NCBI GenBank assembly: GCA_028819955.1 | Contig: JAPPKP010000312.1 | Span: 1-5,836, forward strand | Reading direction: 5' to 3' | DNA: 5,836 nucleotides | Source: Rhodospirillaceae bacterium | GTDB taxonomy: Bacteria; Pseudomonadota; Alphaproteobacteria; UBA828 | In this document: positions 1-5,836 of the stretch, piece after piece | Layout: every line of letters starts with the position of its first letter | Numbering within the stretch: the stretch's first letter is position 1 | Notes under the pieces: model-generated | What the model was told of the DNA's origin: nothing | Seen by the model: only the letters and a program-made list of their open reading frames with translations | Databases searched by the model: none | Translations under genes and position numbers: made by a program

Positions 1-822
1 ATGCAGGGCCTCGGCTCGACTGTGACCCAGCTCTACCGCCGCGACCTGCCGCTCCGGGGCTTCGACCACGACCTGCGCGAAGTGCTCTGCGAGGAGATGC
101 GCAAGGGCGGGGTCGACCTCCGCCTCAACACCAATGCGACCTCCCTCGCACGCGACGGCTCGGCGATCGCGGTCACTACGACGACCGGCGAGATCATGGA
201 GGCGGACCGGGTGCTGTTCGCCACCGGGCGTAAGCCCAACGTCGCCGGCCTCGGGCTCGAGACCGCAGGCATCGAGCCCACCGAGGGTGGCGCCATCCCT
301 GTCGATGAAGCCTCGCACACGGGCGTTGCCAATATCTATGCCATCGGCGACGTCACCGACCGCATCAACCTCACGCCAGTGGCCATCCATGAGGGCCGCT
401 GCATCGCCGAGACGCTGTACAACGACAACCCCCGGAAGCCGGATCACCGCGACGTGGCAACGGCAGTCTTCACCACGCCCGAGCTCGGCACGGTGGGGCT
501 CACCGAGGAGGAGGCCCGGCAGGCCTTCCCGGCGGTGGATATCTACAAGACCCGCTTCCGCCCGCTCAAGCACACCCTCACGACAAGGGAAGAGACCATC
601 TTCATGAAGCTCGTCGTCGATCGCGCTTCGGATCGGGTGGTTGGCTGCCACATGGTAGGCTACGGCGCTGGCGAAGCCGTGCAGCTGCTTGGTATCGCCG
701 TCATGGCGGGCGCGACCAAGGCCCAGTTCGACGCGACCATGGCGGTGCACCCGACCGCAGCGGAGGAGTTCGTCACCATGTACGAGCCGGTGCCCGAACC
801 CGTTGCCGACGCCGCTCAATAG
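1..822 (+). CDS. gor: Glutathione-disulfide reductase, C-terminal part (5' end outside window)
   Basis: This is the C-terminal 273 residues of an NADPH- and FAD-dependent cytosolic flavoenzyme that reduces glutathione disulfide to two glutathiones. From memory of the E. coli enzyme (about 450 residues), the first codon aligns near residue 186, so the Met at base 1 is internal and about 185 residues, with the FAD dinucleotide fold and the redox-active Cys pair, lie upstream. Visible parts are the second half of the NADPH domain with YRRDLPLR (residues 12-19), whose R13 and R19 match the two Arg that select NADPH in E. coli (R198, R204); ATGRKPN (74-80); the FAD-contacting GDVTD (116-120); and the dimerisation domain ending in HPTAAEEFV (250-258), where H250 and E255 are the catalytic acid/base pair of the partner subunit. 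The retained Arg pair and this ending favour glutathione reductase over dihydrolipoamide or mercuric reductase. The stop is TAG at 820-822, and no frameshift is seen. Confidence 0.95.
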   Translation: MQGLGSTVTQLYRRDLPLRGFDHDLREVLCEEMRKGGVDLRLNTNATSLARDGSAIAVTTTTGEIMEADRVLFATGRKPNVAGLGLETAGIEPTEGGAIPVDEASHTGVANIYAIGDVTDRINLTPVAIHEGRCIAETLYNDNPRKPDHRDVATAVFTTPELGTVGLTEEEARQAFPAVDIYKTRFRPLKHTLTTREETIFMKLVVDRASDRVVGCHMVGYGAGEAVQLLGIAVMAGATKAQFDATMAVHPTAAEEFVTMYEPVPEPVADAAQ

Positions 823-840
823 CTCATCGGAGCTCACCGC

Positions 841-858
841 GCCGGCAGATGCTGCGGC
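841..858 (+). terminator. Bulged hairpin downstream of gor, possible weak terminator
   Basis: Bases 841-848 and 852-858 can pair as a 7-bp stem (GCC-GCAG with CTGC-GGC), with G844 bulged and a 3-base loop. It lies 18 bases after the gor stop and before the next gene's promoter-like bases, which is where a transcript end would be expected. There is no T tract after it, so it does not meet the usual intrinsic terminator pattern. In GC-rich DNA a stem this short may be chance. Confidence 0.2.
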
Positions 859-912
859 CAAACTGGAAATTGCTGGCACGACGGACGGTTCGGGCGTATA
901 GCACCGCAACAA

Positions 913-921
913 TGTGATAAT
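913..921 (+). promoter_or_regulatory. Possible extended -10 promoter for the DAHP synthase gene
   Basis: TGTGATAAT matches the extended -10 consensus TGnTATAAT with one mismatch, in the AT-richest part of the 116-base gap after gor. Transcription would start near base 928, about 11 bases before the ATG, giving a very short leader. No good -35 box sits at the right distance. TTGCTG (870-875) resembles a -35 but is too far from this box, and about 21 bases from an alternative TATAGC (897-902). The call rests on one motif and on the need for a promoter after the gap. Confidence 0.35.
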
Positions 922-927
922 TTCCGC

Positions 928-937
928 GGGAGTAGGA
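928..937 (+). promoter_or_regulatory. Ribosome binding site of the DAHP synthase gene
   Basis: The purine-rich stretch GGGAGTAGGA lies directly upstream of the ATG at 939. GGGAG (928-932) leaves a 6-base spacer, a normal Shine-Dalgarno distance, and supports this ATG as the start. It is the clearest ribosome binding site in the window along with the G-run before the next gene. Confidence 0.6.
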
Positions 938-938
938 T

Positions 939-2321
939 ATGCCCGGCACGTGGAACCCCGGCCGCTGGCGCGGACTGCCGATCAAGCAGCAGCCGCAATG
1001 GCCCGATGCGGCCGCACTCGCGTCGGCCGAGGAACGCCTGAAGACGTCACCCCCGCTAGTGTTCGCGGGTGAGGCGCGCAGGTTGCGCGATCGCCTGGCA
1101 CGGGTCTCTGAGGGCCAAGCCTTCCTCCTGCAGGGTGGCGATTGTGCCGAGAGCTTCGCCGAGTTCCACCCCGACACCGTGCGCGACACCTTTCGCGTGC
1201 TGCTGCAAATGGCGGTGGTGCTGACCTATGGCGCCAAGATGCCCGTGGTCAAGGTCGGCAGGCTGGCGGGCCAGTTCGCCAAACCGCGCTCGTCGGACAC
1301 CGAGACCGTGGACGGCACGACGCTCCCGGCCTATCGGGGCGACATGATCAACGGCATGGCCTTCGACGCGGAAGAACGGACGCCCGTGCCGCAACGCCTG
1401 CTCCGGGCCTTCAGCCAGTCCGCGTCGACCCTCAACCTGCTGCGCGCCTTCGCCCATGGCGGCTATGCCAACCTCCACGCCGTGCACCGCTGGAACCTGG
1501 GCTTCGTCGCCCAGAGCACGCAGGGTGCGCGTTACGAGGCGCTAGCCAACCAGATCGGCGAGACGCTCGACTTCATGGAGGCTTGTGGGCTGACCGAGGA
1601 AACCTCGCCGCAGATCCGGGAGACCGAGTTCTACACATCCCACGAGGCCCTGATCCTCGAATACGAGCAGGCGCTGACCAGGATCGATTCCACCACCGGC
1701 GACTGGTACGACTGTTCGGCGCACATGCTCTGGATCGGCGACCGCACGCGCCAGCCGGACGGCGCGCACGTCGACTTCCTGAGCGGCGTCGGCAATCCCA
1801 TCGGGCTCAAGGCAGGCCCCAGCCTGGAGCCCGATGGCCTGCTCGACCTCATCGACAGGCTCAACCCGCTGAACGAGCCCGGCAGGATCACCGTGATCTC
1901 CCGCATGGGGCACGAGGCCGTCGAAGGCAGGCTGCCGCCCCTCGTGCGAGCCGTGCAACGCGAAGGCCGGCACGTGGTCTGGGCCTGCGATCCGATGCAC
2001 GGCAATACGATCAAGTCGTCCAACGGCTACAAGACCCGCGTCTTCGACCAGGTCCTGTCGGAAGTGCGCGGCTTCTTCGCGGTGCACCGGGCCGAAGGCA
2101 CGCACCCCGGCGGAGTCCACTTCGAGATGACCGGCCAGGACGTGACCGAGTGCCTGGGCGGTGCCCAGGAGATCACCGAGGAGGACCTCTCCGACCGCTA
2201 CCACACCCACTGCGACCCGCGGCTCAACGCCTCGCAGGCGCTGGAGCTCGCCTTCCTCATTTCCGAGCATCTGCGGGAGGAGCGAGCGGCCGTCGCCGAG
2301 CCCAGGGCGCTGCACGGCTAG
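939..2321 (+). CDS. aroG: Class II 3-deoxy-7-phosphoheptulonate (DAHP) synthase
   Basis: The 460-residue cytosolic enzyme condenses phosphoenolpyruvate with erythrose 4-phosphate, the first step of the shikimate pathway. It belongs to the plant-like class II family, unrelated in sequence to E. coli AroF/G/H. The metal ligands known from M. tuberculosis AroG are all present: C69 in QGGDCAES, H354 in DPMHGNT, E396 in HFEMTGQ and D426 in HCDPRLN. The phosphate- and substrate-binding R108 ([14 protein letters not shown]), K291 (GLKAGPS) and R322 (ISRMGHE) are also there. Spacing to the M. tuberculosis residues is a constant 18 up to R108 and 15 from K291 on, so the core is collinear. Length indicates the long form of the class rather than the shorter PhzC type. 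The N-terminus is about 18 residues shorter than in M. tuberculosis, where that segment helps form regulatory sites. The start is supported by GGGAG six bases upstream. The symbol is by family usage; feedback specificity cannot be read from the sequence. Confidence 0.96.
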   Translation: MPGTWNPGRWRGLPIKQQPQWPDAAALASAEERLKTSPPLVFAGEARRLRDRLARVSEGQAFLLQGGDCAESFAEFHPDTVRDTFRVLLQMAVVLTYGAKMPVVKVGRLAGQFAKPRSSDTETVDGTTLPAYRGDMINGMAFDAEERTPVPQRLLRAFSQSASTLNLLRAFAHGGYANLHAVHRWNLGFVAQSTQGARYEALANQIGETLDFMEACGLTEETSPQIRETEFYTSHEALILEYEQALTRIDSTTGDWYDCSAHMLWIGDRTRQPDGAHVDFLSGVGNPIGLKAGPSLEPDGLLDLIDRLNPLNEPGRITVISRMGHEAVEGRLPPLVRAVQREGRHVVWACDPMHGNTIKSSNGYKTRVFDQVLSEVRGFFAVHRAEGTHPGGVHFEMTGQDVTECLGGAQEITEEDLSDRYHTHCDPRLNASQALELAFLISEHLREERAAVAEPRALHG

Positions 2322-2328
2322 CGGTGCC

Positions 2329-2334
2329 GGGGGG
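2329..2334 (+). promoter_or_regulatory. G-run acting as ribosome binding site of the phosphoribosyltransferase gene
   Basis: Six consecutive G (2329-2334) lie 5 bases before the ATG at 2340, inside the 18-base spacer after the DAHP synthase stop. A G-run can pair with the CCUCC end of 16S rRNA, although it is not a canonical GGAGG. The spacer is too short for a promoter of its own, which supports co-transcription with the gene before it. Confidence 0.45.
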
Positions 2335-2339
2335 TCACG

Positions 2340-3497
2340 ATGTTTCCCCACAATGGCCCGCCCGACAGCGAGGTCGCTCGCTATACCGACCACTACTTCA
2401 CGCGCACGCGCAAGGCGATCGGCCGCTTCGGCGACGCTCGGGTCACCTATGCGCTGTTCATGCGGCGGCCGGTCTGTTTCGCGCCCCGCCTGATGATCGA
2501 GTGGCTGGAAGCGGTTGCGGCTGAGCGCGGCACCGAGTTCACCGTCGACTGCCAGTTCGAGGAAGGCGAGTGGGTCGGCGCCGGCGAGCCGCTCATCTAC
2601 CTCTCGGGTTCCTTCCATCACCTCGTCGATCTGGAGACGCTGTATTTGCAGCGGCTGGGCGCTGTCTGCGTCGCCGCCTACAACGCCTACGCCATGTCGC
2701 GCAGCCTGCCCAAGGTTGCGTTCCTGGCGATGGACGCGCGCCATTGCGCGGGCCTGGAGATGGCAGAGATGATGGCCTACGCGGCGAGCGTGGGCTCGAA
2801 GGCGGCGAAGCAGGAGTGCGGCGCCGTCGGCTTCATCGGCAACGCCACCGACGCAACCGCCCACTACTTCGGCAATCAGCGGGGCTACGGCACCATGCCC
2901 CACGCCTTCATCGGCTACGCAGGCTCCACGCTCCGCGCGGCCGAGATGTATCACGAGATTTTCGCGGGCGAGCCGATGACCGTGCTCGTCGACTACTACG
3001 GGGAGGAGATCACCGACACCCTCGCGGTGTGCCGGCGTTTCCCCGACCTCGTCGCGCAAGGCGAGCTGAGCATCCGCCTGGATACCCACGGCAGCCGCTA
3101 TGTCGAAGGCCTGGACATGGCGAAGTCCTACGCCGTGCTGGAGCGCTACAGCCCGAATGCAGTGCGCGAGTACCGCACCGAGGCGGAGCTGCGCTGGCTG
3201 CATGGTACCGGCGTGAGCGCTGCAGCACTCTTCCACCTTCGCGCGGCGCTCGACCGGGCCGGCTTTGAGAAGGTGAAGATCGTCGCGAGCTCCGGCTTCG
3301 GCCCCGCCAAGTGCAGAGTCATGGCCAGCGTGAACGCGCCCATCGACGTGATCGGCACGGGCTCGTTCCTGCCCGAGAACTGGTCCGAGACCTTCGCGAC
3401 AGCCGACGTGGTGGACTACAACGGCACCGCGCGGGTCAAGCTCGGCCGCGAGTTCCTGCTTCGCAATGGCGCGGACGGATCGCCCCGCTCGCGCTAG
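2340..3497 (+). CDS. pncB: Nicotinate phosphoribosyltransferase family protein
   Basis: The 385-residue protein most resembles the nicotinate phosphoribosyltransferase family, which makes nicotinate mononucleotide from nicotinate and PRPP in NAD salvage. Family-like features in order: an N-terminal region with DHYF (17-20); the helix with ETLYLQ (99-104); DARHC (132-136) where the family has a substrate-binding Arg motif; GTMPHAF (184-190), whose H188 matches the His that is phosphorylated in the ATP-dependent enzymes; VDYYG (217-221); IRLDTHGSR (245-253), the barrel strand with a conserved Asp; IVASSGF (314-320); and IGTGSF (338-343), a phosphate-binding loop. Length fits the shorter form of the family. 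No Cys occurs after residue 325, so a C-terminal Cys cluster is absent. The gene starts 18 bases after the DAHP synthase stop and precedes nadE, which catalyses the last step of the same pathway. The family is well supported; nicotinate as substrate is inferred partly from context. Nicotinamide or quinolinate as substrate is less likely. Confidence 0.85.
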   Translation: MFPHNGPPDSEVARYTDHYFTRTRKAIGRFGDARVTYALFMRRPVCFAPRLMIEWLEAVAAERGTEFTVDCQFEEGEWVGAGEPLIYLSGSFHHLVDLETLYLQRLGAVCVAAYNAYAMSRSLPKVAFLAMDARHCAGLEMAEMMAYAASVGSKAAKQECGAVGFIGNATDATAHYFGNQRGYGTMPHAFIGYAGSTLRAAEMYHEIFAGEPMTVLVDYYGEEITDTLAVCRRFPDLVAQGELSIRLDTHGSRYVEGLDMAKSYAVLERYSPNAVREYRTEAELRWLHGTGVSAAALFHLRAALDRAGFEKVKIVASSGFGPAKCRVMASVNAPIDVIGTGSFLPENWSETFATADVVDYNGTARVKLGREFLLRNGADGSPRSR

Positions 3498-3542
3498 GGT
3501 GCGCCCGCTGAGACCACGCGGGTCGGGCTGACGTTGGTAATC

Positions 3543-3567
3543 GGGGCCGGCAACCGCCGGCTCCTTT
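3543..3567 (+). terminator. GC-rich hairpin with short T tract between pncB and nadE
   Basis: GCCGGC at 3546-3551 and 3556-3561 forms a perfect 6-bp stem around the loop AACC. Bases 3543-3545 and 3562-3564 extend it to 9 bp with one G-U pair. TTT (3565-3567) follows. The position, 45 bases after the pncB stop and before a TATAAC box, suits an intrinsic terminator closing the upstream operon. The T tract is only three bases, so termination would be weak or partial. It could instead be a regulatory hairpin or chance in GC-rich DNA. Confidence 0.4.
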
Positions 3568-3570
3568 GTG

Positions 3571-3576
3571 TATAAC
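3571..3576 (+). promoter_or_regulatory. Possible -10 box for nadE
   Basis: TATAAC differs from the TATAAT consensus at one position and stands out in GC-rich surroundings. A start about 7 bases downstream, near 3583, would leave only about 3 bases before the nadE ATG at 3586, an almost leaderless mRNA. No convincing -35 is seen 16-18 bases upstream, where the hairpin lies. The lack of a Shine-Dalgarno sequence before nadE agrees with this reading but does not prove it. Confidence 0.35.
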
Positions 3577-3585
3577 CGGCCGACC

Positions 3586-5247
3586 ATGACCGACACGCTC
3601 ACCATCGCGCTCGCCCAGCTCAATCCCACGGTTGGGGACCTGGAGGGCAACAAGGCGCTGATCCTGCGCGCCCGTGCCGAGGCCGCGGCCGAGGGCGCCG
3701 ACCTCGTGGTCTGCACCGAGCTCGTGGTTACCGGCTACCCGCCCGAAGACCTCGTGCTGAAACCGATGTTTCAGGAGCAGTCGCGGGCAGTCGTGGAAGC
3801 GCTCGCCGCAGCGACCGCGGACGGTGGACCGGCGCTCCTGCTTGGCGCGCCTTGGGTAGACGGCGGCAAGCTCTACAACGCCGTCCTGCTGCTCGACGAA
3901 GGCCGCGTCGCGGCGCAGCGCTACAAGTACGAGCTGCCCAACTACGGCGTCTTCGACGAGGTGCGGGTGTTCGCGCGTGCCGGCCTGCCGGGGCCGATCC
4001 CGTTTCGAGGCGTCCGCCTCGGCGCCATGGTCTGCGAGGACATGTGGTTCCCCGAGGTCGCCGAGTGCCTGGTCGAATCGGGTGCCGAGATCATGATCGC
4101 GATCAACGGCTCGCCCTTCGAGAGCGACAAGGGCGACACCCGCCTCAACCTCGCCGTCGCGCGGATCGGCGAGACCGAGCTGCCGTTGATCTACGTGAAC
4201 CAGGTGGGCGGTCAGGACGAGCTGGTCTTCGACGGCGCTTCGTTCGTGCTCAACGCCGACCGCGGCCTCGCCGCCCAGGCGCCCGCCTTCGAAGAGGCGA
4301 TCGTGCTCACCCGCTGGTCGCGAGAAGATGAGGGCTGGCGCTGCGCGCCGAGCTCCCGCGCCTCGCTGCCCGACGGCCACGCGGCGACGTACCGGGCCAT
4401 GACGATCGGGCTTTCCGACTATGTCGAAAAGAACCGCTTCCCCGGCGTGCTGATCGGACTCTCCGGCGGCATCGATTCGGCGCTGACCGCCGCCGTCGCC
4501 GTCGATGCGCTGGGCGCTGAGCGGGTCTTCTGTGTCGCCATGCCGTCGCGCTACACGACGCAGTCCTCCCTCGACGACGCGGCCGAGTGCGCCCGCCTGC
4601 TCGGCGTCCGCCACGAGGAGGTGGGGATCGAGCCGGCGGTGGACGCGCTCGGCGGTATGCTGGCGCCGATCTTCGCCGGCCGCGAGGCGGACGAGACCGA
4701 GGAGAACATCCAGGCGCGGGTGCGCGGCGTCATCCTCATGGCGATCAGCAACAAGCTCGGCCACATGGTGCTCACCACCGGCAACAAGTCGGAGATGTCG
4801 GTGGGCTACGCCACGCTCTACGGCGACATGTGCGGCGGCTACTCGGTGCTGAAGGACGTCTACAAGACCGACGTGTTCGAGATGGCACGCTGGCGCAACG
4901 GCAACTGGATGGAGGGTCTCGAGGGGCCGCAGGGGCGTGTAATTCCCGAGGCGATCATCGACAAGGCGCCGAGCGCGGAGCTTCGCCCGGACCAGACCGA
5001 CCAGGACTCGCTGCCGCCTTACGAAGTGCTGGACGACGTGCTGCGAGGCCTGGTGGAGGAGGAGCGCTCGACCGAGGAGATCGTGGCGCGCGGCCATGAG
5101 GCGGAGACTGCGGCTCGCATCTGGCGGATGCTCGACATTGCGGAGTATAAGCGGCGCCAAGCGCCGCCGGGCATCAAGCTCACGCTGCGCTCCTTCGGCA
5201 AGGACCGCCGCTATCCCATCACCAACCGCTATCGCGGGGCCGACTGA
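3586..5247 (+). CDS. nadE: Glutamine-dependent NAD+ synthetase
   Basis: The 553-residue cytosolic enzyme converts nicotinate adenine dinucleotide to NAD+ using ATP and ammonia released from glutamine. Residues 1 to about 270 are a nitrilase-type glutaminase domain with triad E45 (CTELVVTGYPPEDL), K114 (YKYELPNYGVFDE) and C150 (MVCEDMW). The rest is the synthetase domain with the ATP pyrophosphatase P-loop SGGIDS (293-298), LTTGNKSEMSVGY (396-408) and a C-terminal RYPITNRY (542-549). All key residues are present. It is far longer than the ammonia-only E. coli NadE (about 275 residues) and shorter than M. tuberculosis NadE (about 680), fitting the proteobacterial two-domain form. ATG at 3586 is chosen because MTDTLTIALAQLNPTVGD is the usual start of the domain. 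An in-frame GTG at 3568 would add MYNRPT, which is not family-like and overlaps the possible promoter box. No Shine-Dalgarno sequence precedes either. cysS follows after 3 bases. Confidence 0.96.
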   Translation: MTDTLTIALAQLNPTVGDLEGNKALILRARAEAAAEGADLVVCTELVVTGYPPEDLVLKPMFQEQSRAVVEALAAATADGGPALLLGAPWVDGGKLYNAVLLLDEGRVAAQRYKYELPNYGVFDEVRVFARAGLPGPIPFRGVRLGAMVCEDMWFPEVAECLVESGAEIMIAINGSPFESDKGDTRLNLAVARIGETELPLIYVNQVGGQDELVFDGASFVLNADRGLAAQAPAFEEAIVLTRWSREDEGWRCAPSSRASLPDGHAATYRAMTIGLSDYVEKNRFPGVLIGLSGGIDSALTAAVAVDALGAERVFCVAMPSRYTTQSSLDDAAECARLLGVRHEEVGIEPAVDALGGMLAPIFAGREADETEENIQARVRGVILMAISNKLGHMVLTTGNKSEMSVGYATLYGDMCGGYSVLKDVYKTDVFEMARWRNGNWMEGLEGPQGRVIPEAIIDKAPSAELRPDQTDQDSLPPYEVLDDVLRGLVEEERSTEEIVARGHEAETAARIWRMLDIAEYKRRQAPPGIKLTLRSFGKDRRYPITNRYRGAD

Positions 5248-5250
5248 GCC

Positions 5251-5836
5251 GTGACGCTCACACTTCACAACACGCTGACCCGCAGGCGCGAGCCGCTTGA
5301 CCCTGTCCGCCCCGGCCATGTCGGCATGTATGTCTGCGGGCCCACGGTCTACGACCTCGCCCACATCGGAAACGCGCGGCCCATCGTGGTGTTCGACGTG
5401 CTCTACCGCGTGCTGAAGCGGCTCTATCCGTCCGTCACCTACGTCCGGAACATCACGGACGTCGACGACAAGATCAACGAGGCGTCGCGCCGGACCGGCG
5501 AGCCCATCGAATCGATCACCGCGCGTACCACCAAGGCGTTCCACGAGGACATCGCCGCGTTGGGCGCCCTGCCGCCCGATGTGGAGCCAAGGGCGACCGC
5601 GCACATTGCGGAGATGATCGCGCTGATCGAGGCGCTGGTCGCGGCCGGCAACGCCTACGAGGCGGAGGGCCACGTTCTCTTCCACGTGCCCTCGGCACCC
5701 CGCTACGGCGCCCTCTCCGGGCGCAACCGCGACGAGATGATCGCGGGCGCGCGTGTCGAGGTCGCCCCCTACAAGCGCGATCCTGCCGATTTCGTGCTGT
5801 GGAAGCCGAGCGACGAGACCCTGCCGGGGTGGGAGA
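5251..5836 (+). CDS. cysS: Cysteinyl-tRNA synthetase, N-terminal part (3' end outside window)
   Basis: The open frame runs off the window after 195 codons plus one base; the family is usually about 460 residues, so over half is missing. The class I synthetase attaches cysteine to tRNA-Cys in the cytosol. Visible are YVCGPTVYD (27-35) with the zinc-ligand C29, the ATP-binding HIGN (38-41, the HIGH motif), [12 protein letters not shown] (64-75), and DFVLWKPS (180-187) leading toward the second zinc-ligand segment. These are diagnostic for CysS; the related MshC ligase of mycothiol synthesis is less likely given the N-terminus and context. The start is GTG at 5251, three bases after the nadE stop. 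The first in-frame ATG (5326) would delete the opening strand just before C29, so GTG is preferred. Only a weak GCGGGG (5234-5239), 11 bases upstream, could act as a ribosome binding site, so translation is probably coupled to nadE. The KMSKS motif lies beyond the window. Confidence 0.95.
   Translation, partial: MTLTLHNTLTRRREPLDPVRPGHVGMYVCGPTVYDLAHIGNARPIVVFDVLYRVLKRLYPSVTYVRNITDVDDKINEASRRTGEPIESITARTTKAFHEDIAALGALPPDVEPRATAHIAEMIALIEALVAAGNAYEAEGHVLFHVPSAPRYGALSGRNRDEMIAGARVEVAPYKRDPADFVLWKPSDETLPGWE

Noticed and set aside
1..3. ATG at base 1 as a true gor start
   Set aside because: The protein begins in the middle of the NADPH domain, so this Met is internal and the gene is cut by the window edge rather than truncated in the genome.
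821..834. AGCTC/GAGCT 5-bp inverted repeat just after the gor stop
   Set aside because: It is too short, with a 4-base loop and no T tract, to call as a terminator or operator.
876..892. TGGCACG in the gap after gor as a possible sigma-54 -24 element
   Set aside because: The required -12 element TTGC does not follow at the fixed spacing, so the match is only half a promoter.
1142..2524. A 460-codon + strand frame overlapping the DAHP synthase gene
   Set aside because: It is an out-of-frame shadow, Arg- and Pro-rich, crossing into the next gene. Its length equals that of the real protein only by coincidence.
3504..3522. CCCGC/GCGGG inverted repeat after pncB
   Set aside because: Five pairs with a 9-base loop and no T tract are expected by chance at this GC content.
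1542..3716. A 724-codon open frame on the minus strand
   Set aside because: It lies opposite the DAHP synthase and phosphoribosyltransferase genes, is rich in Arg, Ala, His and Gly, and shows no recognisable domain. Long antisense frames arise in GC-rich genes because their complements rarely contain stops.
3436..5685. A 749-codon open frame on the minus strand
   Set aside because: It spans the antisense of nadE and cysS, overlaps the previous antisense frame, and has shadow-like composition with no domain. The + strand genes have intact catalytic motifs.

Overview
The window is a compact, high-GC stretch of bacterial chromosome, roughly two-thirds G+C by eye. It carries five genes, all on the + strand: the 3' part of gor (glutathione reductase), a complete class II DAHP synthase gene, a complete nicotinate phosphoribosyltransferase-family gene, a complete glutamine-dependent NAD+ synthetase gene, and the 5' part of cysS (cysteinyl-tRNA synthetase). 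The protein families and base composition suggest an alphaproteobacterium, perhaps of the Rhodospirillales or Sphingomonadales type. Three things point this way: a class II (plant-like) DAHP synthase as the aromatic-pathway entry enzyme, a two-domain NadE of about 550 residues, and GTG starts with tight gene packing. This placement is inference; there is no rRNA or other decisive marker.

Layout. Bases 1-822 encode the C-terminal 273 residues of Gor; about 185 residues, including the redox-active cysteine pair, lie upstream of the window. A 116-base gap (823-938) is less GC-rich than the genes, with a bulged hairpin and a possible extended -10 promoter. The DAHP synthase gene (939-2321) is followed after only 18 bases by the nicotinate phosphoribosyltransferase gene (2340-3497), so these two are probably co-transcribed. 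A second gap (3498-3585, 88 bases) holds a GC-rich hairpin with a weak T tract and a TATAAC box very close to the nadE start. nadE (3586-5247) and cysS (GTG start at 5251, running off the window) are 3 bases apart and probably translationally coupled.

How the genes fit together. The phosphoribosyltransferase would make nicotinate mononucleotide, NadD (not in this window) would adenylylate it, and NadE would amidate the product to NAD+. The pair therefore covers the first and last steps of Preiss-Handler NAD salvage, and NadE also completes de novo synthesis. Gor consumes NADPH to keep glutathione reduced. DAHP synthase feeds the shikimate pathway and CysS charges tRNA-Cys; both are core metabolism with no direct link to NAD.

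I see no tRNA, rRNA, CRISPR array, insertion sequence, phage gene, long repeat or broken gene. This looks like an ordinary housekeeping region, and I found no convincing evidence of an undescribed system. The points worth a second look are small: the two promoter-like gaps, the SD-less nadE start, the divergent phosphoribosyltransferase, and the short N-terminus of the DAHP synthase.
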